From: Gemella haemolysans | Lineage (GTDB): Bacteria > Bacillota > Bacilli > Staphylococcales > Gemellaceae | Assembly: GCF_012273215.1 (NCBI RefSeq) | Contig: NZ_CP050965.1 | Coordinates: forward strand, 1,224,541 to 1,288,540 | Length of the DNA stretch: 64,000 nucleotides | Direction of reading: 5' to 3' | In this document: in pieces, positions 51,178-59,525 of the stretch | Layout: each line of letters starts with the position of its first letter | Numbering within the stretch: the stretch's first letter is position 1 | Notes under the pieces: generated by a model | Database searches by the model: none | What the model was told of the DNA's origin: nothing | The model's input: the letters and a program-made list of their open reading frames with translations, nothing else | Position numbers and translations under genes: made by a program

Positions 51178-51733
51178 AAACGTCCCTCTCTTGCACATCT
51201 GTATTCGAGCTTAACAGTGGGAATTTTAAGATTTGTTTATACTTCTTAGCTTCATCTAACCCAAAGTCAAATTCATGGTTCCCTACAGCCATAGCATCGT
51301 AATTCATTTTGTTTAAAATTTCCGCACGAGCTTCTCCTTTAGTTGAGTTAGAGATAGGTAAACCTTGGAAAGCATCCCCTGCATCTAAAACTACTGTTGT
51401 TTGATTTTTTTTAGCACGCTCATTTTCAATTACTGTAGCTAATTTTGCATCCCCAACAACTGATGTAGTTTTGTCACGACCTTTTTCTTCTACGATACGC
51501 CCGTGAACATCATTAGTATGAACTAATACTAAATCTTTTTCTGATGCTGTTGCAGAAGCAGAAGCTGGTGCTGTTGGCTGTGTCTGCGTAGTTGTTGCTG
51601 ACGACGAAGTATTTCCTTGCGTCTCATCTGCGAATGCTACTCCCCCTGAAGTTGCAATTGCTAATCCTACTATTGTAGCTGACGCTAATGTGTAATTTTT
51701 TTTCTTCATAATAACTTTTTTTCTCGCTTTCAT
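51170..51733 (-). pseudogene. 5'-nucleotidase: 5' part with signal peptide, truncated by the prophage
   Basis: 188 codons: signal peptide (KKKNYTLASATIVGLAIATS to GGVAFADE), then the start of the metallophosphatase domain with VLVHTNDVHGRI, VVLDAGDAFQG and VGNHEFDFG. After LLSSNT it enters phage DNA and adds nine foreign residues before a stop at 51170. It lacks the substrate-binding domain and the sorting signal, so it would be secreted, if stable, as an inactive fragment. Two ATGs eight codons apart are possible starts. The remaining part is at 10386-12020. Upstream on the minus strand TTATCATTATT resembles a Fur-type half site, weakly. Confidence 0.93.
51185..51205. other. attR: right prophage attachment site
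   Basis: Core TGTATT at 51200-51205. The phage arm CCTCTCTTGCACAT lies on its left (51185-51198) and host nucleotidase sequence on its right. Placed opposite the attL phage arm it makes an imperfect dyad. Confidence 0.8.
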
Positions 51734-51857
51734 ATTTGTAATTTATAATTTACATAATATCATAAATGTACGAGTTTTTCAATACTAAAATCTGTATGAA
51801 ATAATGATAACGATTAAAAAACGGATTTTTTTAAAATAAAAACTTTAGAATAAAATT

Positions 51858-51893
51858 AAAAATCAAGATTAGATTCTTCTAACCTTGATTTTT
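51858..51893 (-). terminator. Terminator after the short-chain dehydrogenase gene
   Basis: AATCAAG-TTAGA and TCTAA-CTTGATT pair around TTC; the minus strand ends in T-rich sequence. Confidence 0.75.
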
Positions 51894-51905
51894 ATTTATT
51901 CTTTG

Positions 51906-52679
51906 TTATTTAAACATATTTGCTAAAATTCGATCACTTAACCTTGGGAATAATTGACTAATTTTAACACCAACAACTAATTTAAACGGTAAATTTACCT
52001 CGCGTTTTTTTGTTTCAATTCCTTTTATTATCTTTGTTACAACAAGTTTAGGTGTTAATGTTTTACCACCCATAGCTTTTTGATAACTCTTATCTTCATC
52101 AGCTATATTAAAGAAATTTGTAGCTACAGGCCCTGGGTTTACTGTCATAACGTGAACATTATCTTTTTTAAGTTCTAAACGTAAAGAATTGAAGTATCCA
52201 ATTAATGCAAATTTAGTTGCTGAATATACAGAACTTTTTGGCGTTGCAATTTTACCTGCTAATGAAGCAATAGTAACTATTGTTCCAGATTTTCTTTCTC
52301 TCATTCTCTTAGCTATTTCTGTAGTCAATTGAATAGTTCCAATTACATTTGTATCAAACATATTAACTACCTCAGCATCACTAAATTCGCTAAAGTCTTT
52401 CATAATACCATATCCTGCACCATTAATAAGAATATCGATATCTGTAATAGAAGAAAGTAACTGTTCTACTTGATCCTGCGAACCAATATCAACGCTATAA
52501 ACTCTAGTTTTTACATTGTCAAAGGCGCTACACTTTTTAGCAACTTTTTCTAATGCTTCTTTTCTACGGGCAACTAATATCAACTCCACGTTTCCTTTTT
52601 GTGCGAATTGATGAGCTAATTCTCGACCTAAACCACTTGAAGCTCCTGTGATTAGTATTTTTTGTTTACCAGTTTCCAT
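51906..52679 (-). CDS. Short-chain dehydrogenase/reductase (DltE/YqjQ-like)
   Basis: 257 residues from the ATG at 52679 (RBS GAGGGATG). Classical SDR motifs: nucleotide binding TGASSGLGRE (about 11), NGAGYG (about 84), catalytic Ser in IASLAGKIA and YSATK (about 150-154), and PGPVATNFF. Reduces or oxidises a small substrate with NAD(P)H; substrate unknown. It overlaps nothing and follows the CopY-like gene by 14 bp, so the two are probably one transcript. Confidence 0.9.
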   Translation of the reverse strand: METGKQKILITGASSGLGRELAHQFAQKGNVELILVARRKEALEKVAKKCSAFDNVKTRVYSVDIGSQDQVEQLLSSITDIDILINGAGYGIMKDFSEFSDAEVVNMFDTNVIGTIQLTTEIAKRMRERKSGTIVTIASLAGKIATPKSSVYSATKFALIGYFNSLRLELKKDNVHVMTVNPGPVATNFFNIADEDKSYQKAMGGKTLTPKLVVTKIIKGIETKKREVNLPFKLVVGVKISQLFPRLSDRILANMFK

Positions 52680-52693
52680 TTTACATCCCTCTT

Positions 52694-53134
52694 TTAACCA
52701 TGTTTTGCAGCACAACTACATTGTCCTTTTAGACATTTACAGGTAATAACTTCAGCTGCAGTTTTTCTCTTTTCTTGTAATAATTCAATAATTTCATCAA
52801 TATTACTTTTACTCAAATTATCTTTCTCAATTATATTCTTAACAATTATATGTGTTCTTCTTTCACAAATTCTTTCTAAAAAATTCTGTGTTAATATCTC
52901 TAAACACTCATCTTCTACACATTTTGCTGAATATAAAAATTTGTTACCTTGTTTTCTTGTTTCTAAAAAACCTTTTTCTACTAACCTTGAAAGTAAAGTT
53001 TTAATAGTTGAAGGAGTCCAAGACTTTTCTTCACCTAGAGTATCTATTACAAATTTACTTGTAGTTTCTTTATTGCTCCAGACTACTCGCATTACTTCCC
53101 ATTCAGCTTCTGAAATATTAATATCCATTTCCAT
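52694..53134 (-). CDS. copY: CopY-type copper-responsive repressor (BlaI/MecI family)
   Basis: 146 residues. Winged-helix N-terminal half (ISEAEWEVMRVVWSN; WTPSTIKTLLSRLVEKGFLE) and a C-terminal CKCLKGQCSC, the CxC...CxC cluster by which CopY binds Cu(I)/Zn(II). A perfect cop box (TACANNTGTA) lies in its own promoter region, so it should be autoregulated and released by copper. No copA or copZ is adjacent; the neighbour is an SDR gene. Confidence 0.88.
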   Translation of the reverse strand: MEMDINISEAEWEVMRVVWSNKETTSKFVIDTLGEEKSWTPSTIKTLLSRLVEKGFLETRKQGNKFLYSAKCVEDECLEILTQNFLERICERRTHIIVKNIIEKDNLSKSNIDEIIELLQEKRKTAAEVITCKCLKGQCSCAAKHG

Positions 53135-53154
53135 TCATCCTTTTTTTCTCAGTT

Positions 53155-53196
53155 ACATCTGTAACTATAATACTATGTTAAACATATAATGTCAAT
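53155..53196 (-). promoter_or_regulatory. copY promoter with cop box
   Basis: Minus strand TTGACA (53191-53196) and TATTAT (53168-53173), spacer 17 bp, followed at once by TACATCTGTA (53155-53164), matching the CopY operator TACANNTGTA exactly. Confidence 0.85.
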
Positions 53197-53204
53197 TCAT
53201 AAAA

Positions 53205-53237
53205 AACTTGATTTTAGCAATGCTAAAATCAAGTTTA
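53205..53237 (-). terminator. Terminator of the yqeG-yqeM cluster
   Basis: AAACTTGATTTTAGC (53205-53219) and GCTAAAATCAAGTTT (53223-53237) form a perfect 15-bp stem followed by TTTTTTAT on the minus strand. It overlaps the last stop codon. Confidence 0.88.
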
Positions 53238-53870
53238 AGATTTTTTCTTAATTGGATGTCTTATTACTGTTTTAAGTTTCTCCGGTACTGTTTTTCTCAC
53301 ATCTGAAATATAAATTTCATGATGATATCTAGTCTCATTTATATCTAACTCATAACCTTCAGAAATCATATATTCATGCATCTTAGCAACAGTTTCTGGC
53401 TCTGAATCATATGGGCCTATATGCATGCATTGCACACATTGTCCTTCATCATAAGTGAAATATTCAACCGATGAAAAATCTTCTTTTTTCTTTTCTGTCA
53501 CCTGCTTAATCGCCCAATCAAATACTTCTTTTGTAACGAAATCTGGGATTCTTATTAATGAAATAAATTTGAAATTTTGTTTATTAGCATAATCAACACC
53601 TTCTATTCCATCTTGCCACCAAAAACCTTCTAATGGCGGTACCACAAAGTCAAAGTAATCAGGAATTTTATACTCTCCCTTTTTACTCATCTTTATCGCG
53701 TAAGCTACAGGATATAATAAACTTATTGATTTTTTATATTCACTATTTTCATCATTAGGATCACCACATCCCCTAACAGCTATATAATTAGCCTTATCTA
53801 CATTTACAATACTTGGTTTAGTTTTAGGTGCATATAAATGCTTAAGAGTTTTTTTGAAATCTACTGCCAT
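53235..53870 (-). CDS. GyrI-like small-molecule-binding protein
   Basis: 211 residues matching the GyrI-like (YjcR/AraC effector-type) domain: NYIAVRGCGDPNDENSEYKK, PPLEGFWWQDG, QCVQCMHIGPYDSEPETVAK and HHEIYISDVRKT. Family members bind small molecules or hydrolyse xenobiotics. Last gene of the cluster, 2 bp after the methyltransferase. Confidence 0.82.
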   Translation of the reverse strand: MAVDFKKTLKHLYAPKTKPSIVNVDKANYIAVRGCGDPNDENSEYKKSISLLYPVAYAIKMSKKGEYKIPDYFDFVVPPLEGFWWQDGIEGVDYANKQNFKFISLIRIPDFVTKEVFDWAIKQVTEKKKEDFSSVEYFTYDEGQCVQCMHIGPYDSEPETVAKMHEYMISEGYELDINETRYHHEIYISDVRKTVPEKLKTVIRHPIKKKS

Positions 53871-53871
53871 T

Positions 53872-54591
53872 TTATTTCTCCAAAATAAAGATTATTCGAT
53901 CTGATTCAGAGTAATTTTTATTATTCTTATCAAAATCACAGAAATAATCTTTCACTTTAAATCCAATATTTTGAATTTCTCCAAGGACATCATTTATTTC
54001 ATAAGTTCTTTGTAAATGGAACTGTTCAAGTTTTCTATATAATCCATTATTCTCTTTTATAAAAAATGACAGTTCACTTTCCACCTCTAACGAATTTTCT
54101 GTTTCATATGTGAACCATAGATAACTAATTTCTTCATCTTCATACCCAAAAACTTGTTTTTCTAGCATATCTACAACTTTTTTAGGAGTATGAATATCAA
54201 AAATAAATTTTCCGCCTTCTTTTAAAGATGAATAAACCTCTTTTAATCCTTGCTTAAATTCCTCAAAATCTGATAAATAATTAAATACATCGAATGCACT
54301 TAAAACAAAATCAAATTCTATATTTAACGATAAGATTTCTAATAGATCCATCGCAAAATAATTACAACCTGGAACTTTTTCACTCGCTATCGCTAACATT
54401 TGTTCACTATTATCTACTGCAAACACTTCTCCATATTTTTTCAGTGTTGGTAGCATCGTTCCACTACCGCAACCTAAATCAAGAACTAGAAGATTTCTTC
54501 TATCTTCTAATTCTTGATTAATAATATTTCTATAAGCATCGTAGTTGACATCCATTAGTTTATCATAAACAATACTTAAATTTTCATACAT
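53872..54591 (-). CDS. yqeM: Class I SAM-dependent methyltransferase (YqeM-like)
   Basis: 239 residues from the ATG at 54591 (AAAGG 8 bp upstream). Rossmann methyltransferase motifs: VLDLGCGSGTMLP (about 37), EVFAVDNSEQML, DFVLSAFDVFNYL. Placed directly after rsfS as yqeM is in Bacillus. Substrate not known. Confidence 0.86.
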   Translation of the reverse strand: MYENLSIVYDKLMDVNYDAYRNIINQELEDRRNLLVLDLGCGSGTMLPTLKKYGEVFAVDNSEQMLAIASEKVPGCNYFAMDLLEILSLNIEFDFVLSAFDVFNYLSDFEEFKQGLKEVYSSLKEGGKFIFDIHTPKKVVDMLEKQVFGYEDEEISYLWFTYETENSLEVESELSFFIKENNGLYRKLEQFHLQRTYEINDVLGEIQNIGFKVKDYFCDFDKNNKNYSESDRIIFILEK

Positions 54592-54592
54592 A

Positions 54593-54931
54593 TTAAACAC
54601 CTTTTATAGGGTATTTTTCAAATAATGAATCTAATTCATAGTATTCTCTATCATCACGTGTCATAATGTTAACTACAACATCACCTAAGTCCATAAGAAC
54701 CCATTTAGCTTCTCTTAAACCTTCTGTGCTGTGAATTTCTCCACCATTTTCTAATACTTGTTCTCTAACTTCTTGTGCAATTGCTTCTACTTGTCTATTT
54801 GAAGGTGCATGACAGATTACAGAATAATCATATAATACTCCTGCTTGTGTTAAATCATAAGCAACGATATCATATCCGTGCTTATCGTCACATGCATCTA
54901 CAACAATTTTTAATAAGTTTTCTACTTCCAT
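54593..54931 (-). CDS. rsfS: Ribosome silencing factor RsfS
   Basis: 112 residues from the second ATG (54931), which has a good spacing to AGAGG. Shows YDIVAYDLTQAG, DYSVICHAPSNRQVEAIAQE, WVLMDLGDVVVNIMT and YYELDSLF. Binds L14 of the large ribosomal subunit and blocks subunit joining under starvation. Between yqeK and yqeM, its normal place. Confidence 0.95.
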   Translation of the reverse strand: MEVENLLKIVVDACDDKHGYDIVAYDLTQAGVLYDYSVICHAPSNRQVEAIAQEVREQVLENGGEIHSTEGLREAKWVLMDLGDVVVNIMTRDDREYYELDSLFEKYPIKGV

Positions 54932-54950
54932 TTTCATCCTCTTTCTTTAT

Positions 54951-55820
54951 TTATTTCTTTATAATATGGAACATTACTACGTATAGTACGTCATCTTCTG
55001 GATATCTTTTCGCAAGTTTTTCGATTAACTCATCCAAAGTAACTCCGTAATATTTAGCGTAACGCTCTGTTAATGTTTCTCTAGTTACAGGTTTAACTAA
55101 ATCAACTTCTAATGTAGCAAACACTGTATCTGGATCTTCATAAGTTGTAGCTTCTAATAAATCACCTTTCTTGAAATGAGCTTCACTCTTATTTCTGATA
55201 GTGATTGTTTTTTCATCTGTTAAGATTTTGTCTTTATTTTTTTCTTTAAATCCAACACGATAATTTTTAATATTATAGTAGTTATAACATTCTAATAATG
55301 AAGGATAAATTCTTTCATCATTGTCAATTAAGTAAACTAATGTATATTTTGCCGCAAGTCTAACCGCTTCATCAAGATCATATTGAGATACTTCTGTCAC
55401 TTCAGCTAAATGCGGGTGTTTTCTTTGTGGATCAATATAGTCAGCGATAAAGATTATTTTTTCTAGTAGCGTCATGTGCTTTCTACCGAAAGTATGGTTT
55501 GCAACAGCAAGCTTAACCTCTTCATCAGCAACACCAAATTCTTCTTCGATATATGCACTTGCTACTGGTCCATGAAGAACCTCTACAGGATAATCTAATA
55601 AATTAACATCTAAATTATGTAAAATTACATATTTTTTCATTAATACTTCATCCATAGGTTTACAAACATCATGAACTAAAGCTGCTAATGCTGCTCTTTC
55701 CAAACTTGCCCCATAAATTTCTGCTAAATGTTTCGCCACTTCCACAACTCTTAAAGTGTGTTCGTATCTTTTTTCTGGTAATATTTCTTTTACTCTATTT
55801 TGAATTTCTTGATATTCCAT
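54951..55820 (-). CDS. yqeK: YqeK-type HD phosphohydrolase with extra C-terminal domain
   Basis: 289 residues. The first ~190 match YqeK (Ap4A hydrolase, HD superfamily): KRYEHTLRVVEVAKHLAEIY, ALVHDVCKPM with the HD pair (about 49), ANHTFG and IADYIDPQRKHP. Stand-alone YqeK ends near there. The last ~95 residues (HFKKGDLLEATTYEDPDTVF, then YPEDDVLYVVMFHI) look like an ASCH/PUA-like RNA-binding fold. Overlaps the nadD end by 26 bp. Confidence 0.88.
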   Translation of the reverse strand: MEYQEIQNRVKEILPEKRYEHTLRVVEVAKHLAEIYGASLERAALAALVHDVCKPMDEVLMKKYVILHNLDVNLLDYPVEVLHGPVASAYIEEEFGVADEEVKLAVANHTFGRKHMTLLEKIIFIADYIDPQRKHPHLAEVTEVSQYDLDEAVRLAAKYTLVYLIDNDERIYPSLLECYNYYNIKNYRVGFKEKNKDKILTDEKTITIRNKSEAHFKKGDLLEATTYEDPDTVFATLEVDLVKPVTRETLTERYAKYYGVTLDELIEKLAKRYPEDDVLYVVMFHIIKK

Positions 55821-56403
55821 ATAAACTCAACTCCTCTATATATGACCTACATTCATCAGTGATCATATATTTAATACTTTTCTTATTTTTTAAATTATCT
55901 CTAATTAAACTAGAACTTATCTCTATTATTGGAGTCCTCATTATCTCATAACTTATAGATTTATAAAATACATCTCCATTTACTACCTCATACAAATCCT
56001 CTTCGTCTCGTGCTACAAAAATAAATGTTACAAGTTTAGATAGTTCTTCTATATTATACCATCTTTTTAAATCTTTCGCTCTATCTGTTCCAATAATAAA
56101 ATAGATTTTTTCATTTTTATATAGTTCACTAAAATACTTAACGGTATTATAACTATAACTTATCCCTTCATTTGAGATTTCATAATCACTAACTTCAAAT
56201 TTTAAATTATCTCTTACACTCAGCTTAGTCATCTCAAATCTATTCTTATCACTAGCCTCCAATTTTCGGCCTTTTAAGGGTGTAATATATGATGGTATAA
56301 AGATAATTTTTTCTAAATTATAAGTTTCTAGTGCATTTTCAGCTGTAATTAAATGTCCAATATGTATTGGATCAAAACTACCTCCATAAAGTGCAATTGA
56401 CAT
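55795..56403 (-). CDS. nadD: Nicotinate-nucleotide adenylyltransferase
   Basis: 202 residues. GGSFDPIHIGHL (residues 6-17) holds the T/HxGH nucleotidyl-transfer motif, and the C-terminal IEISSSLIR contains the ISSTxIR-like signature. Makes nicotinate adenine dinucleotide from NaMN and ATP for NAD. Flanked by yhbY and yqeK as in Bacillus. Confidence 0.95.
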   Translation of the reverse strand: MSIALYGGSFDPIHIGHLITAENALETYNLEKIIFIPSYITPLKGRKLEASDKNRFEMTKLSVRDNLKFEVSDYEISNEGISYSYNTVKYFSELYKNEKIYFIIGTDRAKDLKRWYNIEELSKLVTFIFVARDEEDLYEVVNGDVFYKSISYEIMRTPIIEISSSLIRDNLKNKKSIKYMITDECRSYIEELSLYGISRNSK

Positions 56404-56404
56404 C

Positions 56405-56704
56405 TTACTTCACCAACTCTATTTTTCTATACTTTTCCTTAGAGCTTTGTTTGTATAATACAATTGTGTGTCCAATAACTTGAACTAATTCAGATGAAGT
56501 ACGTTCAGATAAAATTTTCGCTACCTCATCTTTATCTTCTTCACAGTTTTGTAAAATACTAACTTTTAGTAATTCACGTTTTTCTAACGCATCTCTGATT
56601 CCTTGAATCATATCACTATTCACACCTGATTTTCCAACTTGGAAAATCGGTGATAAATGATGTGCTAATGCTCTTAATTGTCTTTTTTGTTTTCCTTTTA
56701 ACAT
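56405..56704 (-). CDS. yhbY: YhbY-family (CRM domain) ribosome-associated RNA-binding protein
   Basis: 99 residues. Opening KGKQKRQLRALAHHLSPIFQ and VGKSGVNSDMI, then ELLKVSILQN, ending VIGHTIVLYK, the CRM fold. Binds pre-ribosomal large subunit RNA. Confidence 0.93.
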   Translation of the reverse strand: MLKGKQKRQLRALAHHLSPIFQVGKSGVNSDMIQGIRDALEKRELLKVSILQNCEEDKDEVAKILSERTSSELVQVIGHTIVLYKQSSKEKYRKIELVK

Positions 56705-56723
56705 CTTATCCTCTTTTCTTATA

Positions 56724-57842
56724 CTATATTATTGATTCACGTACAAACACTTCAATTTCTTCTGGAACATGAATATCAATCTTACATCCACTATCGCTAT
56801 TAACCGTTATCCAACCTAATCCAGAAATTACAATATCCATTTTTCTACTATCAATAGTGAAACTTTTCTTAACTTGATTATTGAATATTGAAATATTATC
56901 TTCAAATGGTGGTTTCAATAACGTTCCTAAATGTTTTTCAAATAATGCATCTGCATTACTAAGTTTTGTACGATGAATTTCTACTAAATTAGACGCATAT
57001 AAAGTGAAACTTTGACGCTCACCTTCTACAAAGTCCATTCTAGCCATACCACCAAAGAATAAACTTTGCTCAGCATTCAATTGAAATACGCGAGCTTTAA
57101 TCTCCTTTTTAGGCATTACTAATTTTAAACTTTGTGCATCTAGATAATGAGCAATATCGTAATCTAATATGATACCCGGCGTATCATAAATACTAGTAGC
57201 TCTGTCTAAAGGTATCTCGATCATTCCAAGTGTTGTTCCAGGGAAGTGAGATGTTGTAATAACATTTTTATCCCCAGTTGTAAGTTCAATAAGTTTGTTA
57301 ATAAATGTAGACTTACCAACATTTGTCGCACCTACAATATATACATCCTTACCATTACGAAGCTCATCTATACGACTAGCAGCTTCTTCTACACCTTGAT
57401 TTTTTATTGCACTAATTAATAGAATATCTTTTACTTTAATTCCTTTCGCCTTAAGCATCTTAAACAACCATTGTTTCACCTTATTTTGTTTAACTGATTT
57501 CGGTAGTAAATCTAGTTTATTAGCTACTAAGACAATATCTTTATTATTTCCTACGATATCTACTACATCTTCAATCCAACTTCCAGAAAAATCAAAGATA
57601 TCTACAACTTTTACTATTAATGCATCTTTTTTCGATAATGTTTTGATAAGTTGATAAAAATCTTCAGCACCTAGTTGAACATCAGATACCTCATTATAAT
57701 TTTTCAATCTGAAACATCTTTTACAAACAAGATTACCATCAATACTTTTTTCTACAACACTTTTTGGTAAGTAGCCTTGTTTATTTTGATCCTCACTTTG
57801 AATTTCAACACCACAACCTATACAATAAACTTTATTACTCAA
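56724..57842 (-). CDS. yqeH: Ribosome biogenesis GTPase YqeH (circularly permuted)
   Basis: 372 residues from a TTG at 57842, which overlaps the yqeG stop (TTGAGTAA) and has TGGAGG 5 bp upstream. N-terminal zinc finger (CIGCGVEIQ ... CKRCF). Permuted G motifs in order G4 (NKLDLLPK), G5 (SAIKNQGV), G1 (GATNVGKSTFIN), G3 (DTPGI). Needed for 30S subunit assembly. Confidence 0.95.
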   Translation of the reverse strand: MSNKVYCIGCGVEIQSEDQNKQGYLPKSVVEKSIDGNLVCKRCFRLKNYNEVSDVQLGAEDFYQLIKTLSKKDALIVKVVDIFDFSGSWIEDVVDIVGNNKDIVLVANKLDLLPKSVKQNKVKQWLFKMLKAKGIKVKDILLISAIKNQGVEEAASRIDELRNGKDVYIVGATNVGKSTFINKLIELTTGDKNVITTSHFPGTTLGMIEIPLDRATSIYDTPGIILDYDIAHYLDAQSLKLVMPKKEIKARVFQLNAEQSLFFGGMARMDFVEGERQSFTLYASNLVEIHRTKLSNADALFEKHLGTLLKPPFEDNISIFNNQVKKSFTIDSRKMDIVISGLGWITVNSDSGCKIDIHVPEEIEVFVRESII

Positions 57843-58410
57843 TATGGCCTCCACTATTTTCTTTCTTGTGTTTTAATCTATATCCTACTTTTTTCATTTT
57901 AGGAAATGCTTTTCTTCTAGTTAGATTATGTATTATTAATGCTTCAAAAAATCTATTAATTCTAGTTTTAAAAGCATCTGTCTTTGAAATTGGTTTAACT
58001 AATACACTCATGGCTCCAAAACTTTTCGCTCCTAAAACATCAGTTAAAACTTGATCTCCTAAAATAATTGCTTCTTCTGGCTTTCTATTTAATTTTTTTA
58101 GTGCTCTTTTAAAACCGATAGTTAAAGGCTTCTTTGCACCCGCAACATATTGAAGATTTAATTTTTTACAAAATTCTTCAACACGCTCTTCTGTATTATT
58201 AGATACAACAATAATATCAAAACCAGCTTTCTTCATCTTCTTTAGCCATTTATTCAATTCTTTAGTATCTTTCTTACTATCCCATGATATTAAAGTATTA
58301 TCTAAATCTGAAATAATTACTTTTTTGTTGTGCATATTCATATACTCAACATCAATAAACTCATACTTTTCTACAAAATCATCTGGTGAAAAATATCTTT
58401 TTAGTACCAT
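57835..58410 (-). CDS. yqeG: YqeG-family HAD phosphatase
   Basis: 191 residues; HAD IIIA type with DLDNTLISWDS (catalytic Asp, about 36), VVSNNTEERV (motif II) and KKPLTIGFK...ILGDQVLTDV (motifs III/IV). A length near 175-190 is normal. In B. subtilis-like genomes it heads the yqeH cluster. Confidence 0.92.
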   Translation of the reverse strand: MVLKRYFSPDDFVEKYEFIDVEYMNMHNKKVIISDLDNTLISWDSKKDTKELNKWLKKMKKAGFDIIVVSNNTEERVEEFCKKLNLQYVAGAKKPLTIGFKRALKKLNRKPEEAIILGDQVLTDVLGAKSFGAMSVLVKPISKTDAFKTRINRFFEALIIHNLTRRKAFPKMKKVGYRLKHKKENSGGHIE

Positions 58411-58427
58411 TTTTTCTACACAATAGC

Positions 58428-59204
58428 CTATAAAATAGTTGCTATTTTCTCTCCCATCTTGATTTCTTTATTCTCTAAGTTTTCTTCTAAGATTATGTTA
58501 TCTTTTTCAAACAGTAATACAACTGTTGAACCAAACTCGAAATAACCCAACTCTTCTCCTTTTTTCACATAGATACTCTCATATGTAGGAATAATTGAGT
58601 TAACATTTTGAGCCCCTACAGGTATTAGTGTATAATTGATTTTTCCACTTAATTTATACACTTGTCTGTAGTTATAACTTAGTATATTATCTCCTAATTC
58701 TAACCCAAGATTATTAACTGGATATGAATATTTACCAAGACTATAAGCATCCTTTACTTGGCAATTCATAGGAAAGTGAATACGGTGATAATTCTTAGGA
58801 CTAAGATATATTATCATGTATGTACCATCTTTATATTTATCCGCTAACTCACTATCTCCTACCAATGTTTGAACGTTGTAAACTTGATTTTTCACAACAA
58901 ATGTTCTTTCTTCAGAAATAACACCTACTTCAGAAATCACTCCATCAGTTGGACTTACAAGTGAATTCTCATCTAGATTGATTGGTCGAGCATCTGGGCG
59001 TAACTTTCTAATAAAAAATTCATTTAAATTTTTAAAATCATCAATTTCATCTAAAATTTCATCAGTATTAATATCATATACCTTAGCAAATGGTTGTATC
59101 ATTAATCGACTTAGATTAGATTTTGTTAATTTTTTCAGAGCTTTAGAGCTCATATTTCCATTAGTTAATTCAACACAAAGTTGAAACATTTTCTTCTTTA
59201 ACAT
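58428..59204 (-). CDS. psd: Phosphatidylserine decarboxylase proenzyme
   Basis: 258 residues from the ATG at 59204 (RBS AAGGAG). Contains SPTDGVISEVG (about 91), the NYHRIHFP motif (about 144), and the self-cleavage site FEFGSTVVLLFE, where the Ser of GST becomes the pyruvoyl group. Converts phosphatidylserine to phosphatidylethanolamine at the membrane. First gene of the cluster leading to yqeM. Phosphatidylserine synthase is not in the window. Confidence 0.92.
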   Translation of the reverse strand: MLKKKMFQLCVELTNGNMSSKALKKLTKSNLSRLMIQPFAKVYDINTDEILDEIDDFKNLNEFFIRKLRPDARPINLDENSLVSPTDGVISEVGVISEERTFVVKNQVYNVQTLVGDSELADKYKDGTYMIIYLSPKNYHRIHFPMNCQVKDAYSLGKYSYPVNNLGLELGDNILSYNYRQVYKLSGKINYTLIPVGAQNVNSIIPTYESIYVKKGEELGYFEFGSTVVLLFEKDNIILEENLENKEIKMGEKIATIL

Positions 59205-59462
59205 ACCCGTCTCCTTATTGAATATCATTCTATATTTTACTATAAAAGTCGGTTAAATACAAATATTGCAAAGAAAAAAGCTAATAATATATCAAAATTA
59301 TCTATTAAAATTTATTTTTTTAAATAATAATTATTATTACATTATATTCTTATATTTCCATAATTTTAGAATTATAGACTATTTTGAATGTTACACGTTA
59401 ACACTGCCTATAATTCAGTATCTGTATATTCAGGTTAAGTAGAAAATTTTTATTATATATTG

Positions 59463-59491
59463 TTGATTTTAATAACATAAAATTGTATAAT
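59463..59491 (+). promoter_or_regulatory. Promoter of the broken TetR-type gene
   Basis: TTGATT (59463-59468) and TATAAT (59486-59491), 17-bp spacer, with RBS AGGGAGTG and ATG at 59526 following. The rest of 59230-59460 is AT-rich with no gene seen. Confidence 0.65.
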
Positions 59492-59525
59492 AGAATTATA
59501 ATAATAAAACAAGGGAGTGAATGAC

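Larger units (their letters stand above)
12021..51205 (-). mobile_element. Siphovirus prophage, about 39.2 kb, integrated in a 5'-nucleotidase gene
   Basis: The element has a full set of modules: integrase, CI/Cro switch, replication, late regulator, packaging, head, tail and lysis, with the usual siphovirus order. It is bounded by the TGTATT repeat and integrated by its own large serine recombinase. Tail genes include a tape measure and Dit but no contractile sheath, so a long non-contractile tail is expected. All structural genes are open. Visible damage is limited to one early helicase and one small duplicate gene, so it may still be inducible. No excision (directionality) factor was recognised. 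Confidence 0.95.

Noticed and set aside
51770..51840. Fur box upstream of the nucleotidase start
   Set aside because: TTATCATTATT matches one arm of the consensus but the second arm is poor; too weak to list as a site.
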